Shown: positions 26,832-36,082, counted from the first letter of the stretch. The stretch is DNA of 64,000 bases from Guyparkeria sp. WRN-7 (GCF_001641825.1 NZ_LRFH01000016.1:1-64000); one strand, 5' to 3'. The notes: a model not told the origin generated them from the sequence alone. Numbers and translations are program-made.

Positions 26832-27449
26832 TTGGACCCGCACCAGATCCAGTCGATCGACCAGCTCGACGCCCTGTTCGACGCGCCCGGCGAGGCGGCC
26901 ATCCGCAAGGAGGTCGATCACCTCGTGCCGGTCTACCGGCGCCTGATCGAGGCCTCGCCGTTCTACGTCATGGCCACCGAGGGCGCCGGCGGTCTCGACT
27001 GCTCGCCGCGCGGCGATCCGGCCGGTTTCGTCAAGGTGCTCGACGAGCGCCATATCGCGCTCCCCGAACGGCGCGGCAACAACCGCATCGACAGCCTCAG
27101 GAACCTGGTCGAGGATCCGCGGATCGGCCTGTTGTTCCTGATCCCGGGCAAGGGCGAAACGCTGCGGGTCAACGGCCGGGCGCGCATCACCACCGATCCG
27201 GCCCTGATGGAACAGGCGGCGATGCGGGGAAGGCCGCCGCAATGCGTGATCGTGGTCGAGATCGAAACCGTCTTCTTCCAGTGCGCCCGGGCCCTGCTGC
27301 GTGCCCGGTTGTGGGATGCCGAGAGCCGGGCGCTGGCGGACGACACGCCGACGGCCGGCGAGATGCTTGCCGGCGTGCCCGAGTCCGACATCGACGGGGC
27401 GGCCTACGACGATGGTCTGGACGAGCGCCAGGAGCGCACCCTCTATTGA
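26832..27449 (+). CDS. PPOX-class FMN-binding protein (MSMEG_1061-like)
   Basis: 205 residues if started at TTG 26832, which has AGGAG (26821-26825) six bases upstream; another TTG at 26787 is possible. The pyridoxamine-oxidase-type split barrel shows FYVMATEGAGGLDCSPRGDPAGFVKVLDE (about 46-74), RRGNNRIDSLRNLVEDPRIGLLFLIPG and a GETLRVNGRARI strand, as in the FMN-dependent flavoproteins named after MSMEG_1061. The reaction is unknown; F420/FMN-dependent reductases of this shape act on small aromatic or redox substrates. It is the second PPOX-fold gene in the window. Confidence 0.8.
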   Translation: MDPHQIQSIDQLDALFDAPGEAAIRKEVDHLVPVYRRLIEASPFYVMATEGAGGLDCSPRGDPAGFVKVLDERHIALPERRGNNRIDSLRNLVEDPRIGLLFLIPGKGETLRVNGRARITTDPALMEQAAMRGRPPQCVIVVEIETVFFQCARALLRARLWDAESRALADDTPTAGEMLAGVPESDIDGAAYDDGLDERQERTLY

Positions 27450-27544
27450 GGCCATCGCGGATGGGGGATGACGCGGGGCCTTTTCGGTCAACCTGTTAGA
27501 ATCGCGCGCCACACACGCACCAGATCGATCCGGAGCCCCCTCTT

Positions 27545-28960
27545 ATGACCCAGGCCTCCCAAACCGGCACCACCCGCAAGGCGCCCGAGTTGCTTTCCCC
27601 GGCGGGGACGCTCAAGTCGATGCGCTATGCCTTCGCCTATGGCGCGGATGCCGTCTATGCCGGCCTGCCGCGCTACTCGCTGCGGGCGCGTAACAACGAC
27701 TTCCTCGAGGACAACCTGCGCATCGGTATCGAGGAGGCGCATGCCGCCGGCAAGCAGTTCTTCGTCACGGTCAATCTCTCGCCGCACAACAGCAAGCTCA
27801 AGACCTTCATCCGCGACATGGAGCCGATCGTCGCGATGAAACCGGATGCCTTCATCATGGCCGACCCGGGCCTGATCATGATGGTGCGCGAGGCCTTCCC
27901 GGAGATGCCGATCCATCTGTCGGTGCAGGCCAACACGGTCAACTGGGCCACGGTGAAGTTCTGGGAATCCGTGGGCGTGACCCGCGTGATCCTGTCGCGC
28001 GAGCTGTCGCTCGACGAGATCCGCGAGATCCGCGAAAAGTGCCCGAACATGGAGCTGGAGGTGTTCGTCCACGGTGCCCTGTGCATCGCCTACTCGGGGC
28101 GCTGCCTGCTCTCGGGCTACTTCAATCACCGTGATCCGAACCAGGGCACCTGCACCAACGCCTGTCGATGGGAATACACCCCGCAGAACGCCTCCGAGGA
28201 CATCTCCGGCGTGGTGCGCCCGGAACCGGCCGACGAGAAGCCCATCTCGCTCGATGCGCTCAATGCGGCCAACCCGATGCGCGACGGCGCGATGGGCGAG
28301 CAGGAACGCCACCCGCTGGCCGACCAGGTCTACTTGCTCGAGGAGAAGAGCCGTCCCGGCGAGCAGATGCCCATCGAGGAAGACGAGCACGGCACCTACA
28401 TCCTCAACTCGCGCGACCTGCGGGCCGTGGAGCACGTCCAGGCGCTGGTCGACATCGGCGTCGACTGCCTCAAGATCGAGGGGCGCACCAAGTCGCACTA
28501 CTATGTCGCCCGCACCGCGCAGGTCTACCGCCAGGCGATCGACGATGCCGTCGCCGGCCGGCCGTTCGACGAGTCGCTGATCGCGGATCTCGACAACCTC
28601 GCCAACCGCGGCTACACGGACGGCTTCTACAAGCGCCACCACACCCAGGAATACCAGAACTACATCGAGGGTGTGTCCAAGAGCCGTCAGCAGCAGTTCG
28701 TCGGCGAGATCAGCGAGGTCGAGGGGCCGTGGGCGCGGGTCGAGGTCAAGAACAAGCTCAAGGTCGGCGACCAGGTCACCTTCCTGCTCCCCGACGGCAA
28801 CCGCGTCGATAAGCTCGCCGAGATGCAGACGCTGGAAGGCGAGCCGTTGGACGAGGCACCCGGTGGCGGCTGGCGTGTGCGCCTGCGCCTGCCGGAAGGG
28901 GCCGAGGCCTTCGGCGACCGCCTGCGCTACGGGCTGATCGCCCGCAACCTGGCCGACTGA
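27545..28960 (+). CDS. trhP: tRNA 5-hydroxyuridine synthesis protein TrhP (U32 peptidase family)
   Basis: 471 residues, matching YegQ/TrhP length. Family landmarks: PELLSPAGTLKSMRYAFAYGADAVYAG at the start, HLSVQANTVNWATVKFWESVG, EVFVHGALCIAYSGRCLLSGYFNHRDPNQGTCTNACRW with the cysteine cluster, and a C-terminal beta-domain. TrhP works in prephenate-dependent 5-hydroxylation of U34 in tRNA. The U32 'peptidase' label is historical. Strong start ATG 27545 follows a TGTTAGAAT extended minus-10 element about 45 bp upstream. lptF follows four bases after the stop. Confidence 0.92.
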   Translation: MTQASQTGTTRKAPELLSPAGTLKSMRYAFAYGADAVYAGLPRYSLRARNNDFLEDNLRIGIEEAHAAGKQFFVTVNLSPHNSKLKTFIRDMEPIVAMKPDAFIMADPGLIMMVREAFPEMPIHLSVQANTVNWATVKFWESVGVTRVILSRELSLDEIREIREKCPNMELEVFVHGALCIAYSGRCLLSGYFNHRDPNQGTCTNACRWEYTPQNASEDISGVVRPEPADEKPISLDALNAANPMRDGAMGEQERHPLADQVYLLEEKSRPGEQMPIEEDEHGTYILNSRDLRAVEHVQALVDIGVDCLKIEGRTKSHYYVARTAQVYRQAIDDAVAGRPFDESLIADLDNLANRGYTDGFYKRHHTQEYQNYIEGVSKSRQQQFVGEISEVEGPWARVEVKNKLKVGDQVTFLLPDGNRVDKLAEMQTLEGEPLDEAPGGGWRVRLRLPEGAEAFGDRLRYGLIARNLAD

Positions 28961-28964
28961 CGGC

Positions 28965-30056
28965 GTGCGGCTGGGCGGTTACCTGCGCCGTGAGGCGCTG
29001 ATCTCCATCGGGGCGGTCGCGACCGTCCTGATGCTGATCATGGCGACCAACCTCCTGGCTCGCGCACTGTCGCTGGCCGCGGACGGCACGCTGCCGGCGG
29101 CACTGGTGCCGAAACTGCTGGGATTCAACCTGGTCAAGATGACCATGTACGTCATGCCGGTGGCATTGTTCATCGGCCTGATGTTCGCGCTCGGCCGGCT
29201 CAACCGCGACAGCGAGCAGACCATCATGCGCGCCAGCGGCTTCGGTCTGTGGCGGATCACCGCGGCGTTGTTGCCGATCGGCGTGATCCTCGCGGCGCTT
29301 ACCGCCTGGATTTCCGTGTATGGCTGGCCGATGGCCGAGCAGGCACGCGACAGCATGGTCAAGGGTGCCCAGACCGACTACATCGGCCAGCAGGTGCCGG
29401 TGGGCCGCTTCATCGAGGCGAACGACGGCCGCCTGGTGGCCTACGTCGGTGCGACCGAGAACGGCGGTTATCGACGCATCTTCCTGTACGACCGTTCCGA
29501 GGATGGCTCCATCGCCATCGAAAGTGCCCCGAGCGGGGTGATGGTCGAGGAGGACGGACGTCGTTACATCGCGCTCGAGGACGGCCGACGGATCGCGGGG
29601 CAGGTCGGTGAGGCCGACTGGAACCGGCTCGACTACGAACGTCACCTGATGCGCCTGCCCGGACAGTCCGACGAGGACGAGGTGCAGGCCCACGTGCGCT
29701 CGTCCGCGGCGCTCTGGGCCTCGGGCTCGCCCAACGATCGGGCGGAGCTGTTCGAGCGCCTCTCCCAGGGACTGGTGGCGCTGGTGCTGATGCTCATAGC
29801 CATCCCGCTGGCGCAGGCGCCGCCGCGCAGCGGACGTTACGGGCGCCTGTTCTGGGCCTTCCTGATCTACGCGCTGTACTTCAACGCCGTGCCGCTGGCC
29901 GCCGACGGCATCGAGGCCGGCCAGTACGGCCTGGGAGGTGCTTTGGTGGCCGCGCACGGGGGCTTCGTGCTGTTGTGGGCGGCACTGTTCTGGTCCGCGC
30001 GCGGCGGCTGGGGCCGCTTCCGTCGACTCTGGAAGGGACGCCGTGAATACGCTTGA
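28965..30056 (+). CDS. lptF: LPS export permease LptF
   Basis: 363 residues starting at GTG 28965, four bases after trhP. YjgP/YjgQ fold: three transmembrane helices at the N-terminus (about 13-110), a periplasmic beta-jellyroll (about 130-255) and three C-terminal helices (about 265-350). LptF pairs with LptG and the ATPase LptB to extract lipopolysaccharide from the inner membrane. The next gene lptG overlaps it by 14 bp. The first-gene position and the short loop distinguish it from LptG. Unusually, pepA is not adjacent; trhP is instead. Confidence 0.9.
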   Translation: MRLGGYLRREALISIGAVATVLMLIMATNLLARALSLAADGTLPAALVPKLLGFNLVKMTMYVMPVALFIGLMFALGRLNRDSEQTIMRASGFGLWRITAALLPIGVILAALTAWISVYGWPMAEQARDSMVKGAQTDYIGQQVPVGRFIEANDGRLVAYVGATENGGYRRIFLYDRSEDGSIAIESAPSGVMVEEDGRRYIALEDGRRIAGQVGEADWNRLDYERHLMRLPGQSDEDEVQAHVRSSAALWASGSPNDRAELFERLSQGLVALVLMLIAIPLAQAPPRSGRYGRLFWAFLIYALYFNAVPLAADGIEAGQYGLGGALVAAHGGFVLLWAALFWSARGGWGRFRRLWKGRREYA

Positions 30057-31140
30057 CCGCTATCTGATCCGCAGCGTGGTCGCCGGTGGCCTGGGGGCCT
30101 CGGCCGCCTTCGCCGTGCTGATCCTCGTTTTCGGCATGATCGACGAGGCGAGCAAGATCGGGGCGGACTACAGCACGCTGCAGGCGGTATGGTTCGTCGT
30201 GCTGACCACGCCCGGCTATCTCTACGAGCTGTTTCCGGTCACCGTGCTGGTCGGCGGGCTGTTGAGCCTGGGCGCGCTGGCGGCGCACTCCGAACTGACC
30301 GTGATGCGCGCGACCGGCATGTCGTTGTTGCGTCTGGCCCGGCCGGTGCTGGTCGCCGGGGTGATCCTGGCCGCCCTGGGCACGGTGATGGGCGAGACCA
30401 TCGGCTCCTGGGGCCAGGCGAAGGCGAACACGATGCGGGCCGCGGCGACCGAAAGCCAGGTGAGCACGGATCTGGCCAGCGGCTTCTGGCTGCGTGAAGG
30501 CGACCGGATCGTCAATGTCGAGCGGGCGCTGGTCGACGGCCATCTGATCGGCCTGCACGTGTTCGAGCTGTCGGCCGACGGCCGGCCGCAGCGGGTGATC
30601 CAGGCGGCGCGCGCCACGAGCCTGGGCGAGGATCGCTGGCGGCTTCGGGGCGTGGTCGATACGCGCCTGCCGATCGCCGAGCCCGAGGGCAAGGTGACGG
30701 TCGAGCGCGCCCGCAGCCAAGAGATGACGCTGTTCGACCAGCAGGTGATCGAGATCGCCGCGCTCAATCCGCGCTACATGAACGTCGCCCAGCTGTCCGA
30801 GTATGTCGCCTATCTGGAGCGCAACCAGCTCGACGCCTCGGTCTACGCCACGGCGATGTGGTCCCGGGTGGTCCAGCCGATCTCGGTGCTGGCAATGCTC
30901 CTGGTGACGCTGCCGTTCGTCTTCGTCGCCCAGCGGGGCGGGTCGGCCGGACGCTGGCTGTTCATCGCCATCCTGCTGGGCGTGGCCTACATGACGCTGA
31001 CGCAGATCGTCTCGGCGCTGGCGCCGGCCTACGGTATTTCGCCGATCCTGAGTACCATCTTGCCACCAGCCCTGTTCTCGGCGGCCGGGGTGGTGGCCCT
31101 CTACCGGGCCACGCCGCGCACGCGCCGACAGGCGGCCTGA
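30043..31140 (+). CDS. lptG: LPS export permease LptG
   Basis: 365 residues from GTG 30043, with GGAAGGGA (30031-30038) upstream and a 14-bp overlap with lptF, so the two subunits are probably made in equal amounts. Begins MNTLDRYLIRSVVAGGLG, the LptG N-terminal amphipathic helix, then three transmembrane helices, a periplasmic jellyroll (about 130-265) and three C-terminal helices ending LYRATPRTRRQA. With LptF it forms the inner-membrane gate of the Lpt LPS transport machine. Confidence 0.92.
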   Translation: MNTLDRYLIRSVVAGGLGASAAFAVLILVFGMIDEASKIGADYSTLQAVWFVVLTTPGYLYELFPVTVLVGGLLSLGALAAHSELTVMRATGMSLLRLARPVLVAGVILAALGTVMGETIGSWGQAKANTMRAAATESQVSTDLASGFWLREGDRIVNVERALVDGHLIGLHVFELSADGRPQRVIQAARATSLGEDRWRLRGVVDTRLPIAEPEGKVTVERARSQEMTLFDQQVIEIAALNPRYMNVAQLSEYVAYLERNQLDASVYATAMWSRVVQPISVLAMLLVTLPFVFVAQRGGSAGRWLFIAILLGVAYMTLTQIVSALAPAYGISPILSTILPPALFSAAGVVALYRATPRTRRQAA

Positions 31141-31179
31141 CGCTTACCGGTAGCCTTCAAGCGAACTCAAGGGAACCGC

Positions 31180-33414
31180 ATGTTCGAAGAGCCAAGCAGC
31201 AACGAATACGAGCGCCAGTCGATCGGCGCCTTCACGGAAAAGGCGTACTTGAACTACGCCATGTACGTCATCCTCGACCGGGCGTTGCCGCACGTCGCCG
31301 ACGGCCTCAAGCCCGTGCAGCGGCGCATCGTCTACGCGATGAGCGAGCTGGGACTTTCGGCGCTGGCCAAGCACAAGAAGTCCGCCCGGACGGTGGGTGA
31401 CGTGCTCGGCAAGTATCACCCGCACGGCGATTCGGCCTGCTACGAGGCCATGGTGCTGATGGCCCAGCCGTTCTCCTACCGTTATCCGCTGATCGACGGG
31501 CAGGGCAACTTCGGCTCGCCCGACGACCCCAAGTCGTTCGCCGCGATGCGCTACACCGAGTCGCGCCTGACCCGCTATGCCCAGACGCTGCTGGCCGAGG
31601 CCGACCAGGGCACGGTCGACTGGGTCGACAACTTCGACGGCTCGCTCAAGGAGCCGGCGCTGCTGCCGGCGCGCCTGCCCAACGTGCTGCTGAACGGCTC
31701 GACCGGCATCGCCGTCGGTCTGTCGACCGACATCCCGCCGCACAACCTCAAGGAGGTGGTCAACGCCTGCGTGGCGCTGATCGAGAACCCGGAGGCAGAC
31801 GTCGCCGCGCTGTGCAAGCACGTCAAGGGACCGGATTTCCCGACCGAGGGCGAGATCATCACGCCGCCGGAAGACATCCGCAAGATGTACGAGACCGGTA
31901 CCGGCAACGTGCGCCAGCGGGCCCGCTACGAGATGGAGTCGGGCCAGATCGTGATCACCGCGTTGCCGTTCCAGGTCTCCGGGTCCAAGGTGCTCGAGCA
32001 GATCGCCGGCCAGATGCACGCCAAGAAGCTGCCGCTGGTCACCGATCTCCGTGACGAATCGGACCACGAGTCGCCCACCCGGCTGGTGATCGTGCCCAGA
32101 AGCCGCCAGGTCGACATCGACGCGCTGATGGCCCACCTGTTCGCGACCACGGATCTGGAGAAGAGCTACCGGATCAACATGAACGTGATCACGGCCGACG
32201 GCCGGCCGCAGGTGCTCAATCTCAAGGATCTGCTGGCCGAATGGCTTGCCTTCCGCCAGGCGACCCTGCGCCGCCGGCTCGAATGGCGTCTGGCCAAGAT
32301 CGAGCGCCGCCTCGAAGTGCTCGCCGGCCTGCTGATCGCCTTCCTCAATATCGACGAGGTGATCGCGATCATCCGCGAGGCCGAGGATCCCAAGGCCGAG
32401 CTGATCGCCCGCTTCGAGCTGACCGAGCTGCAGGCCGACTCGATCCTCGAGATCCGCCTGCGCCAGCTGGCCAAGATCGAGGAGATCGCGGTCAAGAAGG
32501 AACAGGCCGAACTGTCCGAGGAGGCCGAGGGCATCCGCACGCTGCTCGCCGACGAGTCGGCGCTGCGCGGGCAGATGCGCGACGAGCTCGTTGCGGATGC
32601 CGAGGCGTACGGCGATGCGCGCCGCTCGCGGCTGGTGACGCGCGAATCGGCCCAGCCGCTCGACGAGACCCGCCTGATGACCGCCGAGCCGGTCACCGTG
32701 GTCCTCAGCCAGAACGGCTGGATCCGCGCGGCCAAGGGCCACGATGTCGATCCCGAGTCGCTTTCCTACAAGGCCGGTGATGGCTACCAGGCCCATGTCG
32801 CCGGACGGTCGACCCAATCGGTGGTGGTCTTTGACGACACCGGACGGGCCTACACGCTTGCCACCCATACGTTGCCGTCGGCACGCGGGCAGGGCGAGCC
32901 GGTTACCGGTCGGGTGACGCCGCCGTCCGGCGCGCGCTTCGTCGCCCTGGCGATGGGCGAGCCGGCGCAGAAGGTGTTCCTCTGGTCGCCGGCCGGCTTC
33001 GGGTTCGTCACCTCGATGACGGACCTTGTCGGTCGTCAGCGCGCGGGCAAGAAGGTGTTCACCCTGCCCAAGGGCGTGGCGCCGGGACGGCCGGTGCTGC
33101 CAGGCAAGGCATTCGGTTACCTGGCGGTGGCCACCAGCGACGGGCACGTGCTGGTGATGGACGCCGACGAACTGCCCGAACTCGCCAAGGGCAAGGGCAA
33201 CAAGCTCGTGGCCCTGAAGAGCGGGGTCGAGGTGGTCGCCGTGACGGCACTCGGCGAGACCGATGGCCTGCGGGTCACGGCCGGTGCGCGCACCATGACC
33301 ATCAAGCCCGCCGATCTGGCCCTCTACCACGGCAAGCGGGCCGCCCGAGGCCGGCGTCTGCCGCGCGGCCTGACCCGCGTCGATAGCCTGGCCGCCGCTC
33401 CCACCGACGGCTGA
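31180..33414 (+). CDS. parC: DNA topoisomerase IV subunit A
   Basis: 744 residues, the typical ParC length (GyrA is longer). The breakage-reunion domain opens with [29 protein letters not shown], includes [48 protein letters not shown] split across the quinolone-resistance region, and has the catalytic tyrosine in [10 protein letters not shown] (Tyr125). A coiled coil (about 370-490) and a C-terminal beta-pinwheel follow; no GyrA box is present, which supports ParC. It decatenates daughter chromosomes with ParE, which is not in the window. In the quinolone region the residue after GD is Ser (HGDSACYE), the usual sensitive form. Confidence 0.95.
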   Translation: MFEEPSSNEYERQSIGAFTEKAYLNYAMYVILDRALPHVADGLKPVQRRIVYAMSELGLSALAKHKKSARTVGDVLGKYHPHGDSACYEAMVLMAQPFSYRYPLIDGQGNFGSPDDPKSFAAMRYTESRLTRYAQTLLAEADQGTVDWVDNFDGSLKEPALLPARLPNVLLNGSTGIAVGLSTDIPPHNLKEVVNACVALIENPEADVAALCKHVKGPDFPTEGEIITPPEDIRKMYETGTGNVRQRARYEMESGQIVITALPFQVSGSKVLEQIAGQMHAKKLPLVTDLRDESDHESPTRLVIVPRSRQVDIDALMAHLFATTDLEKSYRINMNVITADGRPQVLNLKDLLAEWLAFRQATLRRRLEWRLAKIERRLEVLAGLLIAFLNIDEVIAIIREAEDPKAELIARFELTELQADSILEIRLRQLAKIEEIAVKKEQAELSEEAEGIRTLLADESALRGQMRDELVADAEAYGDARRSRLVTRESAQPLDETRLMTAEPVTVVLSQNGWIRAAKGHDVDPESLSYKAGDGYQAHVAGRSTQSVVVFDDTGRAYTLATHTLPSARGQGEPVTGRVTPPSGARFVALAMGEPAQKVFLWSPAGFGFVTSMTDLVGRQRAGKKVFTLPKGVAPGRPVLPGKAFGYLAVATSDGHVLVMDADELPELAKGKGNKLVALKSGVEVVAVTALGETDGLRVTAGARTMTIKPADLALYHGKRAARGRRLPRGLTRVDSLAAAPTDG

Positions 33415-33426
33415 TTAGCGCGGCGT

Positions 33427-33455
33427 CTTGAAAAACCGCCGTGGCGCCCCAGATT
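33427..33455 (+). promoter_or_regulatory. Sigma-32 heat-shock promoter of htpX
   Basis: CTTGAAA (33427-33433), a 13-base spacer and CCCCAGATT (33447-33455) match the RpoH consensus CTTGAAA-N13-17-CCCCATnT with one or two changes. It lies 75-103 bp upstream of htpX, a known sigma-32 target in E. coli, and starts 12 bp after the parC stop. Confidence 0.75.
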
Positions 33456-33473
33456 GGGGTAATCTTCCCACCG

Positions 33474-33499
33474 GGCGGGTCGGGTATTTCCGACCCGCC
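33474..33499 (+). other. Perfect 10-bp stem-loop in the htpX leader
   Basis: GGCGGGTCGG (33474-33483) and CCGACCCGCC (33490-33499) with loop GTATTT lie between the sigma-32 promoter and the htpX start, about 30 bp before ATG. No T-run follows, so it is not a normal terminator; it may stabilise or control the htpX message. Confidence 0.5.
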
Positions 33500-33529
33500 G
33501 GACTTCGCCAACTTCACTCCGAGGTAGAG

Positions 33530-34444
33530 ATGAAACGCATCGGCTTGTTCCTGTTGACCAACCTGGCCGTGATCGTCGTGCTGATGATCGTCTGGTTCGT
33601 GCTTTCCAGCGTATTCGGTCTCGGCCGGACGATGGATTACCAGGCGGGCACCATCAACCTGACCAGCACCCTGGTGCTGGCTGCCGTGTTCGGCTTCGGC
33701 GGCTCGCTGATCTCGCTGCTGATCTCCAAGTGGATGGCCAAGAAGAGCGTCGGTGCGCAGGTGATCGAGACGCCGCGCAACGAGTCCGAGCGCTGGCTGG
33801 TCGAGACGGTGCAGCGCCAGGCGCGCGAGGCCGGCATCGGCATGCCCGAGGTGGCGATCTACGATTCGCCCGAGATCAACGCCTTCGCCACCGGCGCGAG
33901 CCGCAACAAGGCACTGGTCGCGGTGTCCACGGGACTGCTTTCGAGCATGACCCGCGACGAGGCCGAGGCGGTCCTCGGCCACGAGGTCGGCCACATCGCC
34001 AATGGCGACATGATCACCCTGACCCTGATCCAGGGCGTGGTGAACACCTTCGTGATCTTCTTCGCGCGCATCGTCGGCTTTTTCGTCGACCGCGTGCTGC
34101 TGAAGAACGAGGAAGGGCCGGGTATCGGTTTCTTCGTTACCACTATCGTCGCGGAGATTGTCTTCGGCATCCTGGCGAGCACCATCGTGATGTGGTTCTC
34201 CCGTCAGCGGGAATTCCGTGCCGATGACGCCGGGGCCCGATTTGCCGGCCGCGAGAAGATGATCGCCGCCCTCGAGCGCCTGAAGGTGAACTACGACCGG
34301 CCGTCCGACATGCCGGCCCAGATGACTGCTTTTGGCATCTTCGGCCGCACCGGCAATTTCGGCCGGCTGTTCATGTCGCACCCGCCGCTGGACGAGCGGA
34401 TCGCCGCCCTGCGAGCGGCCGCCGGCCACGCCCGAACCGCCTGA
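33530..34444 (+). CDS. htpX: Membrane zinc protease HtpX
   Basis: 304 residues from ATG 33530. M48 family: two N-terminal transmembrane helices (about 4-60), the zinc motif HEVGH (151-155), two further helices (about 160-220) and the third ligand in EFRADDAGA. HtpX degrades damaged membrane proteins together with FtsH. The upstream sigma-32 promoter fits its known heat-shock control. Ends about 72 bp before an intrinsic terminator. Confidence 0.95.
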   Translation: MKRIGLFLLTNLAVIVVLMIVWFVLSSVFGLGRTMDYQAGTINLTSTLVLAAVFGFGGSLISLLISKWMAKKSVGAQVIETPRNESERWLVETVQRQAREAGIGMPEVAIYDSPEINAFATGASRNKALVAVSTGLLSSMTRDEAEAVLGHEVGHIANGDMITLTLIQGVVNTFVIFFARIVGFFVDRVLLKNEEGPGIGFFVTTIVAEIVFGILASTIVMWFSRQREFRADDAGARFAGREKMIAALERLKVNYDRPSDMPAQMTAFGIFGRTGNFGRLFMSHPPLDERIAALRAAAGHARTA

Positions 34445-34515
34445 CTCGGTCGCGATCTGGTTTGAAACCCCGCCGGGGGCGGGGGACAATGCCGGTCCCG
34501 GTGGGCCGGTGTGGG

Positions 34516-34541
34516 AGGCCCGCCATCGAGCGGGCCTTTTT
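34516..34541 (+). terminator. Intrinsic terminator after htpX
   Basis: AGGCCCGC (34516-34523), loop CATCGA and GCGGGCCT (34530-34537) followed by T residues to 34541. It separates htpX from ccoS. Confidence 0.85.
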
Positions 34542-34576
34542 CGTTCGACCAAGCGACAGCCTGACGGAGAATCGCG

Positions 34577-34810
34577 ATGGAAGTCCTCTACCTGTTCGTT
34601 CCGCTGAGCATGCTCGTGGTCGCCGGGCTTGTCTGGGCGGCCTTCTGGGCTATTCGCAACAACCAGTTCGAGGATCTGGAGGGGCCGGCCCATCGCATCC
34701 TGATGGACGATGACGACCCCAAGATTCCGACCGGGGACGAGGCCTCCGATCCCGGCGGGGAGCCGGGGCGGGACGAACCGGCCAGCGAGGATGATCGCCG
34801 TCGTCAATAA
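34577..34810 (+). CDS. ccoS: cbb3-type cytochrome oxidase assembly protein CcoS
   Basis: 77 residues. One transmembrane helix (about 5-28) is followed by the CcoS motif RNNQFEDLEGPAHRILMDDD and an acidic tail (to 77) longer than the minimal family form. CcoS helps insert haem b and copper into cbb3 oxidase, and normally accompanies ccoNOQP and ccoGHI. Here those genes are not adjacent; it stands with a small membrane protein after the htpX terminator. Confidence 0.87.
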   Translation: MEVLYLFVPLSMLVVAGLVWAAFWAIRNNQFEDLEGPAHRILMDDDDPKIPTGDEASDPGGEPGRDEPASEDDRRRQ

Positions 34811-34879
34811 CCCCGTCGGGACTAGTGACATTGCCCCGAGGCTGGTTTAGGATAGCCGCAGAAACCGGAGGAGCCTCAC

Positions 34880-34981
34880 ATGAAAGAAATGTTCAACTTC
34901 GATAATTTCGCGTTCACGTTCACCATCGGCCTGATCGTCTTTTCCTGGCTGAGCTTCCTGAGCGTGATCTTCTTCGGCTGA
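34880..34981 (+). CDS. Small single-pass membrane protein (33 aa), unknown
   Basis: ATG 34880 with an excellent ribosome binding site GGAGGAG (34867-34873) opens a 33-codon frame ending TGA 34979-34981: a short head MKEMFNFDNFAFTFT, then one hydrophobic helix IGLIVFSWLSFLSVIFFG. A strong terminator follows at 35016. The strong translation signal, the terminator and the position 70 bp after ccoS suggest a real microprotein, perhaps associated with a respiratory oxidase; no function is known. I could not match it to a named family. Confidence 0.65.
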   Translation: MKEMFNFDNFAFTFTIGLIVFSWLSFLSVIFFG

Positions 34982-35015
34982 TCACGATGCGCGCGGCGCG
35001 TTGAGTTCGGCCATT

Positions 35016-35048
35016 AAAAAAGCCACCGCAAAAGCGGTGGCTTTTTTT
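35016..35048. terminator. Bidirectional intrinsic terminator
   Basis: AAAAAAGCCACCGC (35016-35029) and GCGGTGGCTTTTTTT (35034-35048) form a long stem with A- and T-runs. It lies between the 33-residue protein and the convergent rpoH and can stop both. Confidence 0.9.
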
Positions 35049-35100
35049 GTTGCCCGGTTGGCCCGGATCAGCGGAGGCTGCCCGACTGCGGCAGGTGTCC

Positions 35101-36006
35101 TCAGGCCGGCTGGGGCAGGGCGGTGCGCAGCTTCTTCAGTGCTGCCGTCTCGATCTGGCGGATCCGCTCGGCGGACACGCCGTACTCGTCGGCAAGCGTC
35201 TGCAGCGTGGCCTTGGGCTCGTCCAGCCAGCGGCGGCTGAGAATGTCGCGGCTGCGATCGTCGAGCATCGACAGGGCCTCGTTCATCGCGGAGACCCGAT
35301 CGTCCTCGTCGCGCTGGGCGGCGATGTCCTCGACCGAGAGCGCGTCCTGGTCGACCAGGATTTGTTCGTAGGACGGACCGTCGCCGTCTTCCGAGCCGTC
35401 GTAGGCCGGCGTGTCGAGCCCCATGTCACGCCCGTAGAGGCGCGCCTCCATGGTCATGACCTCGCGCTCGGGCACGTCCAGTTCCTCGGCGACCGACTCG
35501 GCTTCCGACTTGGAGAGCCAGCCGATCGAGTTCTTCATCTGGCGCATCTTGAAGAACAGCTTGCGCTGCGCCTTGGTGGTCGCCACCTTGACGATGCGCC
35601 AGTTCTTGAGGATGTACTCGTGAATCTCGGCGCGGATCCAGTGGACGGCGAAGGTGACCAGACGGACCTTCTGGTCCGGGTCGAAGCGCTTGACCGCCTT
35701 CATCAGGCCGATGTTGCCTTCCTGGATCAGGTCGGCGAGCGGCAGGCCATAGCCGCGATAGCCGCGTGCCACGTGCACCACGAAGCGCAGGTGACCAAGC
35801 ACCAGCTTTTGGGCCGCCTCGATGTCGCCGGATTCCTTCAGCCGGCGCGCCAGGGCCTGCTCCTCCTCGACGGAGATCACAGGGAGACGACGTACCTCGC
35901 TGAGGTACTGCGACAACGAATCCCCCATCACCGGCATGGTCATGCCGACGGCCGGGGTCATCGCCCGCGACTCGGAGTTGGTCATCTGGTTGCCTGCTTT
36001 GTGCAT
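35101..36006 (-). CDS. rpoH: Heat-shock sigma factor RpoH (sigma-32)
   Basis: 301 residues from ATG 36006, which has GAGGCGAG upstream; further N-terminal codons to 36054 overlap the promoter and are unlikely to be translated. Region 2 contains DLIQEGNIGLMKAVKRFDP and LVTFAVHWIRAEIHEYIL, then the RpoH box QRKLFFKMRQ that distinguishes heat-shock sigma factors, and region 4 GVSAERIRQIETAALKKLR. The protein directs RNA polymerase to heat-shock genes such as htpX. It lies after ftsX in the conserved ftsY-ftsE-ftsX-rpoH order. A CIRCE operator overlaps its promoter. Confidence 0.94.
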   Translation of the reverse strand: MHKAGNQMTNSESRAMTPAVGMTMPVMGDSLSQYLSEVRRLPVISVEEEQALARRLKESGDIEAAQKLVLGHLRFVVHVARGYRGYGLPLADLIQEGNIGLMKAVKRFDPDQKVRLVTFAVHWIRAEIHEYILKNWRIVKVATTKAQRKLFFKMRQMKNSIGWLSKSEAESVAEELDVPEREVMTMEARLYGRDMGLDTPAYDGSEDGDGPSYEQILVDQDALSVEDIAAQRDEDDRVSAMNEALSMLDDRSRDILSRRWLDEPKATLQTLADEYGVSAERIRQIETAALKKLRTALPQPA

Positions 36007-36052
36007 CAGCTCGCCTCGTTGCAAGTATCCCAATGTATCTATCACCTCACGC

Positions 36053-36082
36053 ATTTTAGCACTCGTTGGGTGGGAGTGCTAA
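36053..36082 (-). promoter_or_regulatory. Sigma-70-type promoter of rpoH embedded in a CIRCE operator
   Basis: On the minus strand the minus-35 TTAGCA (36077-36082) and minus-10 TAAAAT (36053-36058) are separated by 18 bases. Both lie in or at the arms of the CIRCE repeat, so HrcA binding would block RNA polymerase directly. The predicted transcription start is near 36046, about 40 bases before ATG. Confidence 0.6.
36056..36082. promoter_or_regulatory. CIRCE element (HrcA operator) upstream of rpoH
   Basis: TTAGCACTC (36056-36064), nine-base spacer, GAGTGCTAA (36074-36082): an exact match to the CIRCE consensus, which HrcA binds to repress heat-shock genes. It lies 50 bp upstream of the rpoH start codon. 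hrcA itself is not in the window. Confidence 0.92.

Noticed and set aside
31144-33330. 728-residue minus-strand frame
   Set aside because: Lies exactly antisense to parC, which has full topoisomerase motifs; no ribosome binding site or family match.
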